The position numbers were made by a program, and so were the translations under genes. From assembly GCF_010122465.1 (NCBI RefSeq), contig NZ_WLZY01000005.1, forward strand, positions 304,901-368,900: a DNA stretch of 64,000 nucleotides, given 5' to 3'. The DNA comes from Phytoactinopolyspora mesophila. GTDB lineage: Bacteria > Actinomycetota > Actinomycetes > Jiangellales > Jiangellaceae. Below the pieces are notes generated by a model that was not told where the DNA came from, searched no databases, and saw nothing but the letters and a program-made list of their open reading frames with translations. The first letter of the stretch is position 1. Each line of letters begins with the position of its first letter. This document shows positions 49,216-58,003 of this stretch, one piece after another.

Positions 49216-50118
49216 ATGCGCTTCCAGTATGTCTTGTCCGAGATCGCGACCGGCCTCCGGCGCAATCTCACGATGACCATTGCGGTCGTCATCACCGTCT
49301 CCATTTCGATCGCCCTGTTCGGCACCGGGCTGTTGATCCGTGCCCAGTCCGAGGCGACCAAGGGCTACTGGTACGACAAGGTCGAGATCTCGGTGTTCAT
49401 GTGCAACGCCTACTCGGTTGCGGAGAACTGCGCCGGGGGTGAGGTCAGCGACAACGAGCGGGAGACGATTCTGCAGACCCTGGAGGGCCATCCCGAGGTC
49501 GCGGAGGTCTTCTACGAGTCTCAGCAAGAGGCGTACGACCGGTTCACCGAGCCCCTGGACGACCCGGTGGCAGAGGTCATCACTCCGGACCAGTTGCAAG
49601 AGGCATTCCGGGTCGCATTGGTCGATCCTGATCAATACGACGGCGTGGTCTCTGCCGTCGCGGGATTGCCGGGGGTGCAGAATGTCCATGATCAACGAGA
49701 AGTGCTGGGGCCGCTGTTCAGACTCCTGGACTGGTTCCAAGTCGGGGCTATTGTCATCGCGGTGATCCAAGTGGTGGCGGCCACATTGTTGATCGCTAAT
49801 ACCATCCGTCTCGCGGCGTTCAGTCGACGGCGAGAGACGGGGATCATGCGCCTGGTGGGCGCGTCGAACTTCTACATTCAGTTGCCCTTTATTCTGGAGG
49901 CCGCGATCGCGGGGCTCATTGGGTCCATTCTGGGCTGTGCGGCGGTGTTCGCCCTGCAAGAGGTGGCGGTATCGCGCCTGCTCGCGCCCAACTTCACCTT
50001 CACCGCATGGGTCAGTCAGGGTGACGTGTGGATGATGGTTCCATGGCTGTTGCTGACAGGTGTGCTCATCTCGGCCTTTGCGTCATTTATCACACTTCGC
50101 CGCTATTTGCGGGTCTAA
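49216..50118 (+). CDS. ftsX: Cell division protein FtsX
   Basis: The 300-residue membrane protein has TM1 at about 19-43, a large extracellular loop (45-165, with Cys pair CNAYSVAENC), then TM2 (172-196), TM3 (220-245) and TM4 (272-292), the FtsX topology. The loop binds and activates an outside hydrolase, most likely the product of the next gene. Confidence 0.95.
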   Translation: MRFQYVLSEIATGLRRNLTMTIAVVITVSISIALFGTGLLIRAQSEATKGYWYDKVEISVFMCNAYSVAENCAGGEVSDNERETILQTLEGHPEVAEVFYESQQEAYDRFTEPLDDPVAEVITPDQLQEAFRVALVDPDQYDGVVSAVAGLPGVQNVHDQREVLGPLFRLLDWFQVGAIVIAVIQVVAATLLIANTIRLAAFSRRRETGIMRLVGASNFYIQLPFILEAAIAGLIGSILGCAAVFALQEVAVSRLLAPNFTFTAWVSQGDVWMMVPWLLLTGVLISAFASFITLRRYLRV

Positions 50119-50279
50119 GTACGTGTGAATTCAGGGGGCCCCGCCCCCAACGTTTCGGGCAAATCGCCTCTACCATTCTCGGTGTGAGGTGCCTGCCCGC
50201 ATGCCGATTCCTCCGTACTTCTTCCATGTGCGTGTGAATGATGTTACGGTCGTGCACGTCTGGTACGGAGGAGTCAAGT

Positions 50280-51827
50280 GTGAATCGTGTGACTAACGGG
50301 GCCTCGTGGTACCGCCGAGGATTGGCGCTAGTGCTCACCTTGGGCGTGGCGTTCTCGGTGCTGAGCCCAGCATGGGCCGACAACCTCGAGGATCAGATCC
50401 GCGAGGGAGAAGAGCAACTCGAGGATACCGAGCGTGAGCTCGATGAGCTCCAGGAAGAGATCGCACACTCCACCCAAGAGCTGAACGAGGCGACTCAGGC
50501 GTTCGAGGAGGCCGTGAGTCAGATACCGGCGGCTGAAGAGAATCTGGCCAATGCCGAATCTGCACTGGCGGATGCGAACCGTGAGGTCGAGATCGCTGAG
50601 GGCGAGGTCATTGCCGCCCGGGCGGCCGACGCGAAGGCGGCTGAGAAACTGGCAGCTGCGGAGAAGCGGGTAGAGGACCAGAAGGTCCGCATCGCAGACG
50701 TCAACGAGCGTATCGACGGAAAACGGGCGTCCATCAGCCAGGTCGCCTCACAGGCGTACCAGCGTGGCACCGGCGGTGAGCTCGCCACTCTCGCCGCGGC
50801 CTTGCAGGCCACCGATCTTCACGAGCTTTTGACGACGGTCGAGGCCACCAGGGCGGTCGTCAATGCCGAGACCATGGTCCTGACCGACTTGCGAGACGAT
50901 CGAGCCGAACTCTCCAACGAACGTGTTGTTCTCGAGGACCTACAGGCTGAGGCCGAGGAGCTGCGCCAGCAGGCAGCCGAGCAACTCGAGGAGACCGAGC
51001 GGGCCGAGGCCCGAGCCCGGGAGATGCAGGCAGAGGCCGAGCAAGCCACGCAAGCCGCGGCCGACGCCAAAGCGGAGGTCGAGGCATTGGTCGAAGCGCG
51101 CGAGAACGCGCGGCTGGCGGCCGAGGCGGCCCGGGACGAGAACGAGCGGCAGTATCAGGCGCTGGAGTCCGAACGCAACAGCATCCAGAGCGATATCGAC
51201 CGACTCGAGCGTGAACACGCTGAACGGGAACGCGAAAGGGAGCGTGAGCGGGAACGCGAGCGGGAACGGGAACGCGAGCGGGAACGTGAGCGTGAGCGGG
51301 ACCGGGACAACGGCGGCGGTGACAACGGCGGCGGTGACAACGGTGGTGGTGACAACGGCGGCGGTGGCGGCGGCGACAACGGCGGCGGTGGTGGCGGCGA
51401 CAACGGCGGCGGCGGTGGCGGCAACGACGACGGCAACTCGTCGAGTGGTCTGCGGTTCCCGGTCTCGCAGCCATACGTGACCTCGCCCTATGGCATGCGT
51501 ACTCATCCAATCACCGGCGTACGCAAGCTGCACGACGGCACCGATTTCCGCGCATACTGCGGAACACCGATCCGAGCGTCGGCGGCGGGCACCGTCGAGT
51601 GGGCGTCATACCGAGGCGCGTACGGCAATCAGGTCGCGGTCAACCATGGCGGCATGGTGACCACCTACAGCCACTTGTCACGCTATGCCGTCGGTGCTGG
51701 TGCCCAGGTGTCGCAGGGACAGGTGATCGGCTACTCCGGTACCACCGGGATGTCTACGGCCTGCCACCTTCACTTCATGCTCTACGTGGGTGGCTCGCTG
51801 CGGAATCCCATGGACTATCTCGGGTAA
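50280..51827 (+). CDS. Coiled-coil M23 peptidoglycan hydrolase, probable FtsEX partner
   Basis: The 515-residue secreted protein has a signal peptide (1-33, AWA|D), a long coiled coil (34-320) like EnvC/PcsB/RipC, an Arg-Glu repeat helix, a flexible DNGGG repeat linker, and a C-terminal LytM/M23 domain with HDGTD (first metal ligands) and HLHF (HxH). GTG 50280 follows GGAGGAG. Coiled-coil plus hydrolase right after ftsEX matches proteins gated by FtsX. Active-site residues seem complete. Confidence 0.88.
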   Translation: MNRVTNGASWYRRGLALVLTLGVAFSVLSPAWADNLEDQIREGEEQLEDTERELDELQEEIAHSTQELNEATQAFEEAVSQIPAAEENLANAESALADANREVEIAEGEVIAARAADAKAAEKLAAAEKRVEDQKVRIADVNERIDGKRASISQVASQAYQRGTGGELATLAAALQATDLHELLTTVEATRAVVNAETMVLTDLRDDRAELSNERVVLEDLQAEAEELRQQAAEQLEETERAEARAREMQAEAEQATQAAADAKAEVEALVEARENARLAAEAARDENERQYQALESERNSIQSDIDRLEREHAERERERERERERERERERERERERERDRDNGGGDNGGGDNGGGDNGGGGGGDNGGGGGGDNGGGGGGNDDGNSSSGLRFPVSQPYVTSPYGMRTHPITGVRKLHDGTDFRAYCGTPIRASAAGTVEWASYRGAYGNQVAVNHGGMVTTYSHLSRYAVGAGAQVSQGQVIGYSGTTGMSTACHLHFMLYVGGSLRNPMDYLG

Positions 51828-51951
51828 CGAGCCGGCCCCCGGAACCGGCACGGCGTGGACACGTGCCCCCGGACCGGGTCCGGTGCCGGAGATGGGTGAC
51901 GCCGGCGAAATGGATTCGTGCTGGCGGCGTCGCAGATGAGATCCTGTGGTT

Positions 51952-52422
51952 ATGGCTCGCGAGCGCGGACGCACATTGGTGGCGCAGAACCGGAAGGCAC
52001 GGCACGACTATCACATTGATGCCACGTACGAGGCCGGCATGGTCTTGACGGGCACCGAAGTGAAGTCGCTCCGGGCCGGCAAGGCGTCGCTCGGCGACGG
52101 CTACGCCGAGGTTCGTGACGGTGAGGTTTGGCTGCGCAACGTTCATATCCCGGAGTACGACCTCGGGACCTGGACCAATCACGAGCCGCGCCGGTCGCGA
52201 AAGCTACTTCTTCGGCGGGACGAGATCAGCCGGCTGATAGGCAAGACGAAGGAGAAGGGCTTCACCCTCGTACCACTGTCCCTGTATTTCAAGGACGGCT
52301 ACGCCAAAGTCGAGATCGCGCTGGCTCGGGGTAAGAAGACACACGACAAACGGCAGGCCATCGCCGAGCGCGAGGCGAAGCGGGAAGCCGAGCGCGCCAT
52401 GTCGCGGGCCCGCCGCCGCTAG
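51952..52422 (+). CDS. smpB: SsrA-binding protein SmpB
   Basis: The 156-residue protein has the OB-fold core ([29 protein letters not shown]), the [24 protein letters not shown] segment and a basic C-terminal tail ending in RARRR. It delivers tmRNA to stalled ribosomes. ssrA lies 2.2 kb downstream on the same strand, with an oppositely directed gene between. ATG 51952 is used; GTG 51946 is possible. Confidence 0.95.
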   Translation: MARERGRTLVAQNRKARHDYHIDATYEAGMVLTGTEVKSLRAGKASLGDGYAEVRDGEVWLRNVHIPEYDLGTWTNHEPRRSRKLLLRRDEISRLIGKTKEKGFTLVPLSLYFKDGYAKVEIALARGKKTHDKRQAIAEREAKREAERAMSRARRR

Positions 52423-52443
52423 CGCCGAGCCCGCTGCCAAGAG

Positions 52444-54453
52444 CTACCCAGGTGAGCGTGTCGACGGAAGCATACGGCGGGCGACGTTCTCCTTCGGGAT
52501 CGGATCGGGATCGGCGATCCACGGTCCGGTTCCTTCGCTGACGTCGAGCACCCCGGCTTCGAACCAGGTGTACTGGCCTTGCAGCACGGCCTTGGCCAGA
52601 GACTCGTCGGCGGAGTCGGTGTTGTGCCACAGCGCGCGGAATAGCCCTTCGGTCCGCAGCCGGGCCTGCCGGCAGAACACATCGGCCAGCTCTTCCGCTG
52701 TCTCCGCGGGACTCGCACCACCGTTCCCTGGGCCGTCGGAGCCGGTTGCCGCGACACTGAGAGCCAGGCCCTCCGGGTTGGAGCGCATGATGTTCGCCCG
52801 CACACAGACCGCTGCCATTGCGAACAGTTCAGCGCCGATATCGACGACCCGTGCCAGGAATCCCTGTTTCTTCTCCAGCTTGCCTTGCCAGCGAGCCATC
52901 CCGTAAAACGTCTGCCGGGCGAGCTTGCGTGAGGCCCGTTCGATGTAGCGCAGATGGGTGGCCAGCGTGCCGAACTCGCTGTAAGCGTTCGGTAGTTGTC
53001 CAGTGCCGGTGGCGAGTTTGGGGAGCCACTTCGCATAGAAGCCCGTTGCGCTCGCCGCGGCCTTGGCCTTGCCGGCAAGGGCGACGTCGGGATCGATGAT
53101 GTCACCGGCTGCCTGCAAATGCGCATCGACGGCTTCGCGTGCGATCAGCAGATGCATGATCTCGGTGGAGCCTTCGAAGATGCGGTTGATCCGCAGATCA
53201 CGCAGGACCTGTTCGGCCGGGACCGCCCGCTCGCCGCGCGCTTGCAAGGAGTCCGCCGTCTCGTAACCCCGTCCGCCCCTGATCTGGACGAGCTCGTCCG
53301 CCACCTTCCATGCGGTCTCACTGCACCACAACTTGGCCAGCGCTGCCTCGATCCGGATGTCGTGCCGGTTCTCGTCGGCCATGTGCGCTGACAGCTCGAG
53401 TATGGCCTCCTGTGCGAACGCGGTGGCGGTGATGTAGGAGATCTTGTGTGCGACGGCGGCGTGCCTGCCGACCGGCTTTCCCCACTGGACCCGTGCCGCC
53501 GACCATTCGCGCGCGATCTTCGCGCACCATTTGGTAGCCGCGGAGCAGGTGGCCGGGATGGCCAGCCGGCCGGTGTTGAGGGTGGTCAGCGCGATCTTCA
53601 AGCCGCCGCCCTCGGGGCCGAGGCGATTCTGCGCCGGTACCCTGACCCGGTCGAAGCGGGTGACACCGTTCTCGATCCCACGCAACCCCATAAAGGCGTT
53701 CCGGTTCTCCACCGTGATTCCTGGAGAGTCGGCCTCCACGATGAACGCGGTGATACCTCCCCGTTCGCCCTCCCGTTCCGGCGCCCGGGCCATGACGACC
53801 AGAAGCTCGGCAACCACGCCGTTGGTGGTCCAGAGTTTGACGCCGTCGAGTTCGTAGGCGTTGCCGTCCTCGATCGGTGTGGCGGTGGTGGCTAGCCGGG
53901 CGGGATCTGAGCCGACGTCGGGCTCGGTGAGTAGGAACGCGCTGATGGCCCCCCGGGCGCAGCGGGGCAAGTACTCCTGTTTCTGCTCTTCGGTGCCGAA
54001 CGCCTTGACCGGTTCGGGCACACCGATCGACTGGTGGGCGGAGAGTAGCGCGCCCAGGGACGGGTGAGCGCTGGTGGCCAGCCGGAGAGCTTCGTTGTAG
54101 GCAACCTGGGTCAGTCCGAGACCACCGTACTCCTCCGGGATCTTCATCCCGAACGCCCCGATGCGGGCCAGCGCCTTGATGCTCTCGTCGGGGATCCGGC
54201 CCTCGCGTTCGATGACGGCAGCGTCGAGCTCGGTGGTGCATACGGTGTACATCTGCTCGAGGAAGCGGGCAGCCCGGGCGGTGTCTTCGGCCGACAGGGT
54301 CGGGTGGGGGTGTATGAGGTCGAGCCGGAACCGGCCCAGGTAGAGCTCCTTCGCGAACGAGGGTTTGCGCCACTCCGTCTCACGTGCGGCCTCTGCGACT
54401 CGGCGTGCTTCTTGCTCATCGACGTGAACCGCGGCGGGTTGCGTCGTTGTCAT
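52444..54453 (-). CDS. Acyl-CoA dehydrogenase (VLCAD-like, 669 aa)
   Basis: The flavoenzyme should catalyse the first step of fatty-acid beta-oxidation. It shows GAFGMKIPEEYGGLGLTQVA, SAFLLTEPDVGSDPARLATT, the KLWTTNG FAD-region and IRGGRGYETADSL followed by INRIFEGSTEIMHL with the likely catalytic Glu. The extra C-terminal domain of about 220 residues makes it VLCAD/FadE-like rather than a short-chain enzyme. It converges on smpB with 21 bp between stops. Confidence 0.88.
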   Translation of the reverse strand: MTTTQPAAVHVDEQEARRVAEAARETEWRKPSFAKELYLGRFRLDLIHPHPTLSAEDTARAARFLEQMYTVCTTELDAAVIEREGRIPDESIKALARIGAFGMKIPEEYGGLGLTQVAYNEALRLATSAHPSLGALLSAHQSIGVPEPVKAFGTEEQKQEYLPRCARGAISAFLLTEPDVGSDPARLATTATPIEDGNAYELDGVKLWTTNGVVAELLVVMARAPEREGERGGITAFIVEADSPGITVENRNAFMGLRGIENGVTRFDRVRVPAQNRLGPEGGGLKIALTTLNTGRLAIPATCSAATKWCAKIAREWSAARVQWGKPVGRHAAVAHKISYITATAFAQEAILELSAHMADENRHDIRIEAALAKLWCSETAWKVADELVQIRGGRGYETADSLQARGERAVPAEQVLRDLRINRIFEGSTEIMHLLIAREAVDAHLQAAGDIIDPDVALAGKAKAAASATGFYAKWLPKLATGTGQLPNAYSEFGTLATHLRYIERASRKLARQTFYGMARWQGKLEKKQGFLARVVDIGAELFAMAAVCVRANIMRSNPEGLALSVAATGSDGPGNGGASPAETAEELADVFCRQARLRTEGLFRALWHNTDSADESLAKAVLQGQYTWFEAGVLDVSEGTGPWIADPDPIPKENVARRMLPSTRSPG

Positions 54454-54643
54454 TGTTCGCCTCCCAGCTTCGGCGGAGATCTACCATCAATTGTTACTCG
54501 CGAGTAGCCCTCAGCGAAACCTTCTTCCGCACGAATCATGGGGCGGGAATGTCGGTCGCCGGAAGGGTGTTGTTCCGTGTAGCCTTGTATCGCCTTGACG
54601 GCGTGGCCACTTCGCTGGTCGGCGAGGCATTGATAATTCAACA

Positions 54644-55011
54644 GGGGGTGAGCGGTTTCGACTTCGTACGATGAACCAGGGGAAGCGGGCCGAGGATGTC
54701 GCGTCATCTCGTAAACGATCGCGGCAAACGTTATAAGTGCCAACGAAAAGCGCACTGACTTCGCTCTTGCCGCCTGAGGCAAGAGACTGAAGTCTGTCGA
54801 CCCGGGAGTGCTTCCGTCCCGGTGCTCGGCATCATTGAGGAGGCTCACCTGCCGGCACGGCTACGGGGTCGGTAGGGACATGTACGTGGCTGGGCTCGTC
54901 ACGGTGACTTGCTTGCGTGATCACCGGAGCCAAGTAGAGGCATAGCAAGCTGCGCCCGGAGAAGCCCTGGAGAGGCGTCGAAGGACCCGAGTTCGATTCT
55001 CGGCACCTCCA
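54644..55011 (+). ncRNA. ssrA: Transfer-messenger RNA (tmRNA)
   Basis: The 5' end GGGGGTGAGCGGTTTCGACT and the 3' end with T-arm GACCCGAGTTCGATTCTCGG and CACCTCC pair as the tRNA-like acceptor (one G-U). CCA is not encoded. The tag frame at 54739-54777 reads ANEKRTDFALAA then TGA, with resume codon GCC. A -10 like GATAAT (54632-54637) sits seven bases upstream. It works with the smpB product. Confidence 0.95.
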
Positions 55012-55155
55012 CACCCTGTGAGGCGGCTGGCCAGAGTGTTTCTGGTCAGCCGCTTCGTCGTTCCTGCCACCACGTCGTCACCTCTCGCCGGCGTCGCGGT
55101 GCTCGTCGGGCTCGCCCTTCGGCATCGTCTCGCGGGACTCGACGACCAGCGCCTT

Positions 55156-55755
55156 CTACGAGCTAGCCTGTTTGTGCCACTGCCGGTCGATGCGGCGGAG
55201 CAGTGCCGGGTAGACCAAGAACCGGCGCAACGGGGCGATCCCGGCCAGGTAGATCGAGCCGAGCCGTCCGTTCGGCTTGACCAGGACGGTCATCTGGCCG
55301 TGGTAGGCGCCCTTCCCGTCCGGGATCCAGCCCAGGTGCATCACGGTGTGCACGGTCCGGTTGGCCATCTCGGCGGCGAATTCGTCGTCGAGATAGTAGA
55401 CGGTGGAGAACGGCTGGATGTCGATCTCTGGCTCGGTGGATATGCCGCGCAGCTCGTCGGGCAACCGATCCCGCAGTGACGGCGCGCTGGCGCCGAGTCC
55501 GTGTGATGCCTCGTCCCAGCCGAACAGTTTGCCGATCTTCCAGCGGGCGTTCCAGAGGAATCTCACGACCAACGGAGCCCCTTCGGGGAAGTTGTTGCCG
55601 AAGATCGCCGAGACAAGGCGAGGGAGTTCGCCGGCATCCCCCTGTGGTGGTAGGGCCCATACGTCCTCGATGGCGAAATCGGGGGCGAGTTCATGAATCC
55701 GCCAGGGCTGGGCGGTGTACGCGGTCTCCGGGAGTTTCATCCGACCTCGATTCAT
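55156..55755 (-). CDS. DUF2867-type protein
   Basis: The 199-residue protein contains MKLPETAYTAQPWRIHELAP DFAIEDVW and DIQPFSTVYYLDDEFAAEMA, with a conserved end KPNGRLGSIYLAGIAPLRRF. These match the DUF2867/SRPBCC-like family also found at the C-terminus of the gene at 56496. It is divergent from the TetR gene and probably under its control. Function is unknown. Confidence 0.75.
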   Translation of the reverse strand: MNRGRMKLPETAYTAQPWRIHELAPDFAIEDVWALPPQGDAGELPRLVSAIFGNNFPEGAPLVVRFLWNARWKIGKLFGWDEASHGLGASAPSLRDRLPDELRGISTEPEIDIQPFSTVYYLDDEFAAEMANRTVHTVMHLGWIPDGKGAYHGQMTVLVKPNGRLGSIYLAGIAPLRRFLVYPALLRRIDRQWHKQASS

Positions 55756-55787
55756 ACGGAAGCGTATATAAAGACTATCACCGAATG

Positions 55788-55803
55788 TACGGCGCCGTAT
55801 AAT
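55788..55803 (+). promoter_or_regulatory. TetR operator candidate overlapping a -10 box
   Basis: TACGGCGCCGTA (55788-55799) is a perfect palindrome, and TATAAT (55798-55803) overlaps its right end. A related ATACGGAAGCGTAT lies at 55754-55767. Both sit in the divergent gap, allowing control of both genes. Confidence 0.6.
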
Positions 55804-55840
55804 TGGTGCGAAGTGCCACTTTCACGAGCGGAGGCTGACA

Positions 55841-56407
55841 ATGGCGAAGGTCCGGACTCCACCCGAGGCGTGGATCGCCCAGGGGCTGCGAATGCTCGCC
55901 GCGGGAGGCCCGGATGCGGTGCGGGTCGAGACACTGGCGCACGCGCTTGGGGTGACCAAGGGCGGTTTCTACGGGCATTTCGCCGACCGCGCGGCGTTGC
56001 TCGAGGAGATGCTCGACACCTGGGAGCGAGGGGTCACCGATGCGATGATCGAGCACGTGGAGGGGGTCGCGGCCAACCAGGACGCGCGAACCAAGCTGCG
56101 CCGGCTATTCGAGGCCGTGGACGCCGTCGACGACGAAGCAACACTCGGGGTGGCCGTGGATCTGGCCATTCGCGAGTGGGCGCGGCGCGATGCCGTGATC
56201 GCGGAGCGAGTTGGTCGTGTCGATAACCGGCAGATGGCATACCTGCGTTCCTTGTTCGGCGAGTTCTGTGATGACGAGCTGGAGGTAGAGGCTCGTTGCC
56301 TGATGACGATGTCGATGCGCGTCGGTGACCATTTGATCCGGGCCGACTACTCCGACCGGCGACGTGCCGAGGTGATGGACAGAGTGTCCCGCCAGTTGCT
56401 GGCGTAG
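55841..56407 (+). CDS. TetR/AcrR-family regulator
   Basis: The 188-residue protein has an N-terminal HTH (GGPDAVRVETLAHALGVTKG then GFYGHFADRAALLEEML), the canonical TetR recognition helix. The C-terminal ligand domain is typical in length. GGAGG precedes ATG 55841. It likely represses itself and the divergent DUF2867 gene; the inducer is unknown. Confidence 0.9.
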   Translation: MAKVRTPPEAWIAQGLRMLAAGGPDAVRVETLAHALGVTKGGFYGHFADRAALLEEMLDTWERGVTDAMIEHVEGVAANQDARTKLRRLFEAVDAVDDEATLGVAVDLAIREWARRDAVIAERVGRVDNRQMAYLRSLFGEFCDDELEVEARCLMTMSMRVGDHLIRADYSDRRRAEVMDRVSRQLLA

Positions 56408-56495
56408 TGACCCACCGGCTCCTCGAGGCGGAGACGTCGTTGCCGAGGTTCACAATCCCGGGTAAGAAGGCGAGTGTGACTGACCCGGAGGAATG

Positions 56496-57962
56496 ATGCG
56501 CGTACTCGTTGCGGGGGCCACGGGGTACATCGGAACCAGATTGGTGCCTCGGCTGGTCGCCGATGGCCATGAAGTGCGTTGCCTGGCACGCGACCCGCGC
56601 AAGCTCCGTGACCTGCCTTGGTCAGCTGACGTCGAAGTGGTCAGGGGCGATGTGCTTGATGCCCAGAGCCTTGAACACGCCATGGCAGACGTGGACCAGG
56701 TCTTCTACCTAGTGCACTCGCTGAACTCGCAGCGGTTCGCCGATATCGATCGCCAGGCCGCTGAGACAGTCGCGCGAAGCGCACACCGGGCCGGTGTGCC
56801 GAGGATCGTCTACCTGGGCGGGCTACACCCACCGAACGAGTCTAAGCTCTCCGCGCACCTGGCTTCCCGGGCGGAAGTCGCGGACATATTCCTGCGTTCT
56901 CCGGTGCCAACAGTTGTGCTGCAGGCTGCTGTGATCATCGGTTCCGGTTCCGCCAGTTTCGAGATGTTGCGTTACCTGACCGAGCGGCTTCCCGTCAGCA
57001 TCACACCGCGTTGGGTGCATACCCGCACACAGCCGATCGCAGTCCGTGACGTGCTGAGATATCTCCTTGCCTGCGTCCGGTTCCCGTCCGATCTCAACCG
57101 CAGTTTCGACATCGGCGGACCCGAGGTGATGACGTACGCGGACATGATGAGGCGATATGCCAAGGTGGCCGGGTTGAGCAGCCGGCTGATCGTGCCGGTC
57201 CCGCTGCTGACACCCGGACTGTCCGCGTTATGGGTCAATCTGGTCACACCGGTGCCGAAGTCGATCGCCATGCCGCTCATCCAGTCTCTGGTGCATGAAG
57301 CCATCTGCACCGAACACGACATCGCCGCATACATGTCCGGCGAGGACGGTCTCACCTCGTACGAGCAAGCGGTCGAACTGGCGCTGGAGCGCATCCGCGA
57401 CGCCGAGGTCGAGAGCCGATGGTCCACGGCTTCGTCATCCGATGCTCCGTCGGACCCGCTCCCGACCGACCCCTCCTGGTCCGGGGGTTCAGTGCTCTCG
57501 GACCGGCGCACTCTGCGAGCGCCGGTGCCGCCCGCCGACCTGTGGCGGGTGGTCGAAGGGATCGGCGGGGAGAACGGCTGGTATTCGTTCCCGCTGGCAT
57601 GGTCGGTCCGGGGTTGGGCGGACCGGATGATCGGCGGTGTCGGACTGCGCCGGGGCCGTCGTGATCCGGCGCGCCTGCATCTGGGCGACGCGCTCGACTG
57701 GTGGCGGGTCGAAGAGGTCGATCACGGCAATTTGCTCCGGCTCCGGGCGGAGATGAAGGTGCCAGGCCGGGCTTGGCTGGAGATGAGGGTGACGTCGGAC
57801 GGCGACGGCTCGGTGTACCAGCAGCGTGCCGTCTTTGTCCCACGCGGTCTGGCCGGCCAGCTCTACTGGTGGATGCTCTGGCCGCTCCACGGGGTGATCT
57901 TCGGGGGGATGGCCAGGAACATCGTGCGCACGGCGGCTCGCTCGCCCGGCCAGCGGCCGTGA
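56496..57962 (+). CDS. NAD(P)-binding protein fused to DUF2867 domain
   Basis: The 488-residue protein starts MRVLVAGATGYIGTRLVPRL, a Rossmann NmrA/atypical SDR fold (GxTGxIG). This covers about residues 1-290. From about 335 a DUF2867 domain begins (TLRAPVPPADLWRVVEGIGG; FVPRGLAGQLYWWMLWPLHG). The fused arrangement is well known in actinobacteria. ATG 56496 is four bases after GGAGG; ATG 56493 is too close. It shares a domain with the 55156 gene, suggesting related roles. Confidence 0.85.
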   Translation: MRVLVAGATGYIGTRLVPRLVADGHEVRCLARDPRKLRDLPWSADVEVVRGDVLDAQSLEHAMADVDQVFYLVHSLNSQRFADIDRQAAETVARSAHRAGVPRIVYLGGLHPPNESKLSAHLASRAEVADIFLRSPVPTVVLQAAVIIGSGSASFEMLRYLTERLPVSITPRWVHTRTQPIAVRDVLRYLLACVRFPSDLNRSFDIGGPEVMTYADMMRRYAKVAGLSSRLIVPVPLLTPGLSALWVNLVTPVPKSIAMPLIQSLVHEAICTEHDIAAYMSGEDGLTSYEQAVELALERIRDAEVESRWSTASSSDAPSDPLPTDPSWSGGSVLSDRRTLRAPVPPADLWRVVEGIGGENGWYSFPLAWSVRGWADRMIGGVGLRRGRRDPARLHLGDALDWWRVEEVDHGNLLRLRAEMKVPGRAWLEMRVTSDGDGSVYQQRAVFVPRGLAGQLYWWMLWPLHGVIFGGMARNIVRTAARSPGQRP

Positions 57963-58003
57963 GCCACGGTGCGCGATGCCGCCGGTGCCGGTGACCATGA
58001 TGG

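Noticed and set aside
50860-51533. Long open frames on the minus strand and other frames within the M23 hydrolase gene
   Set aside because: They are poly-Arg/poly-Ala/poly-Ser-Pro shadows of Glu/Arg- and Gly-rich coding sequence.
54832-55014. 60-residue minus ORF near 55 kb
   Set aside because: It lies inside the tmRNA gene.
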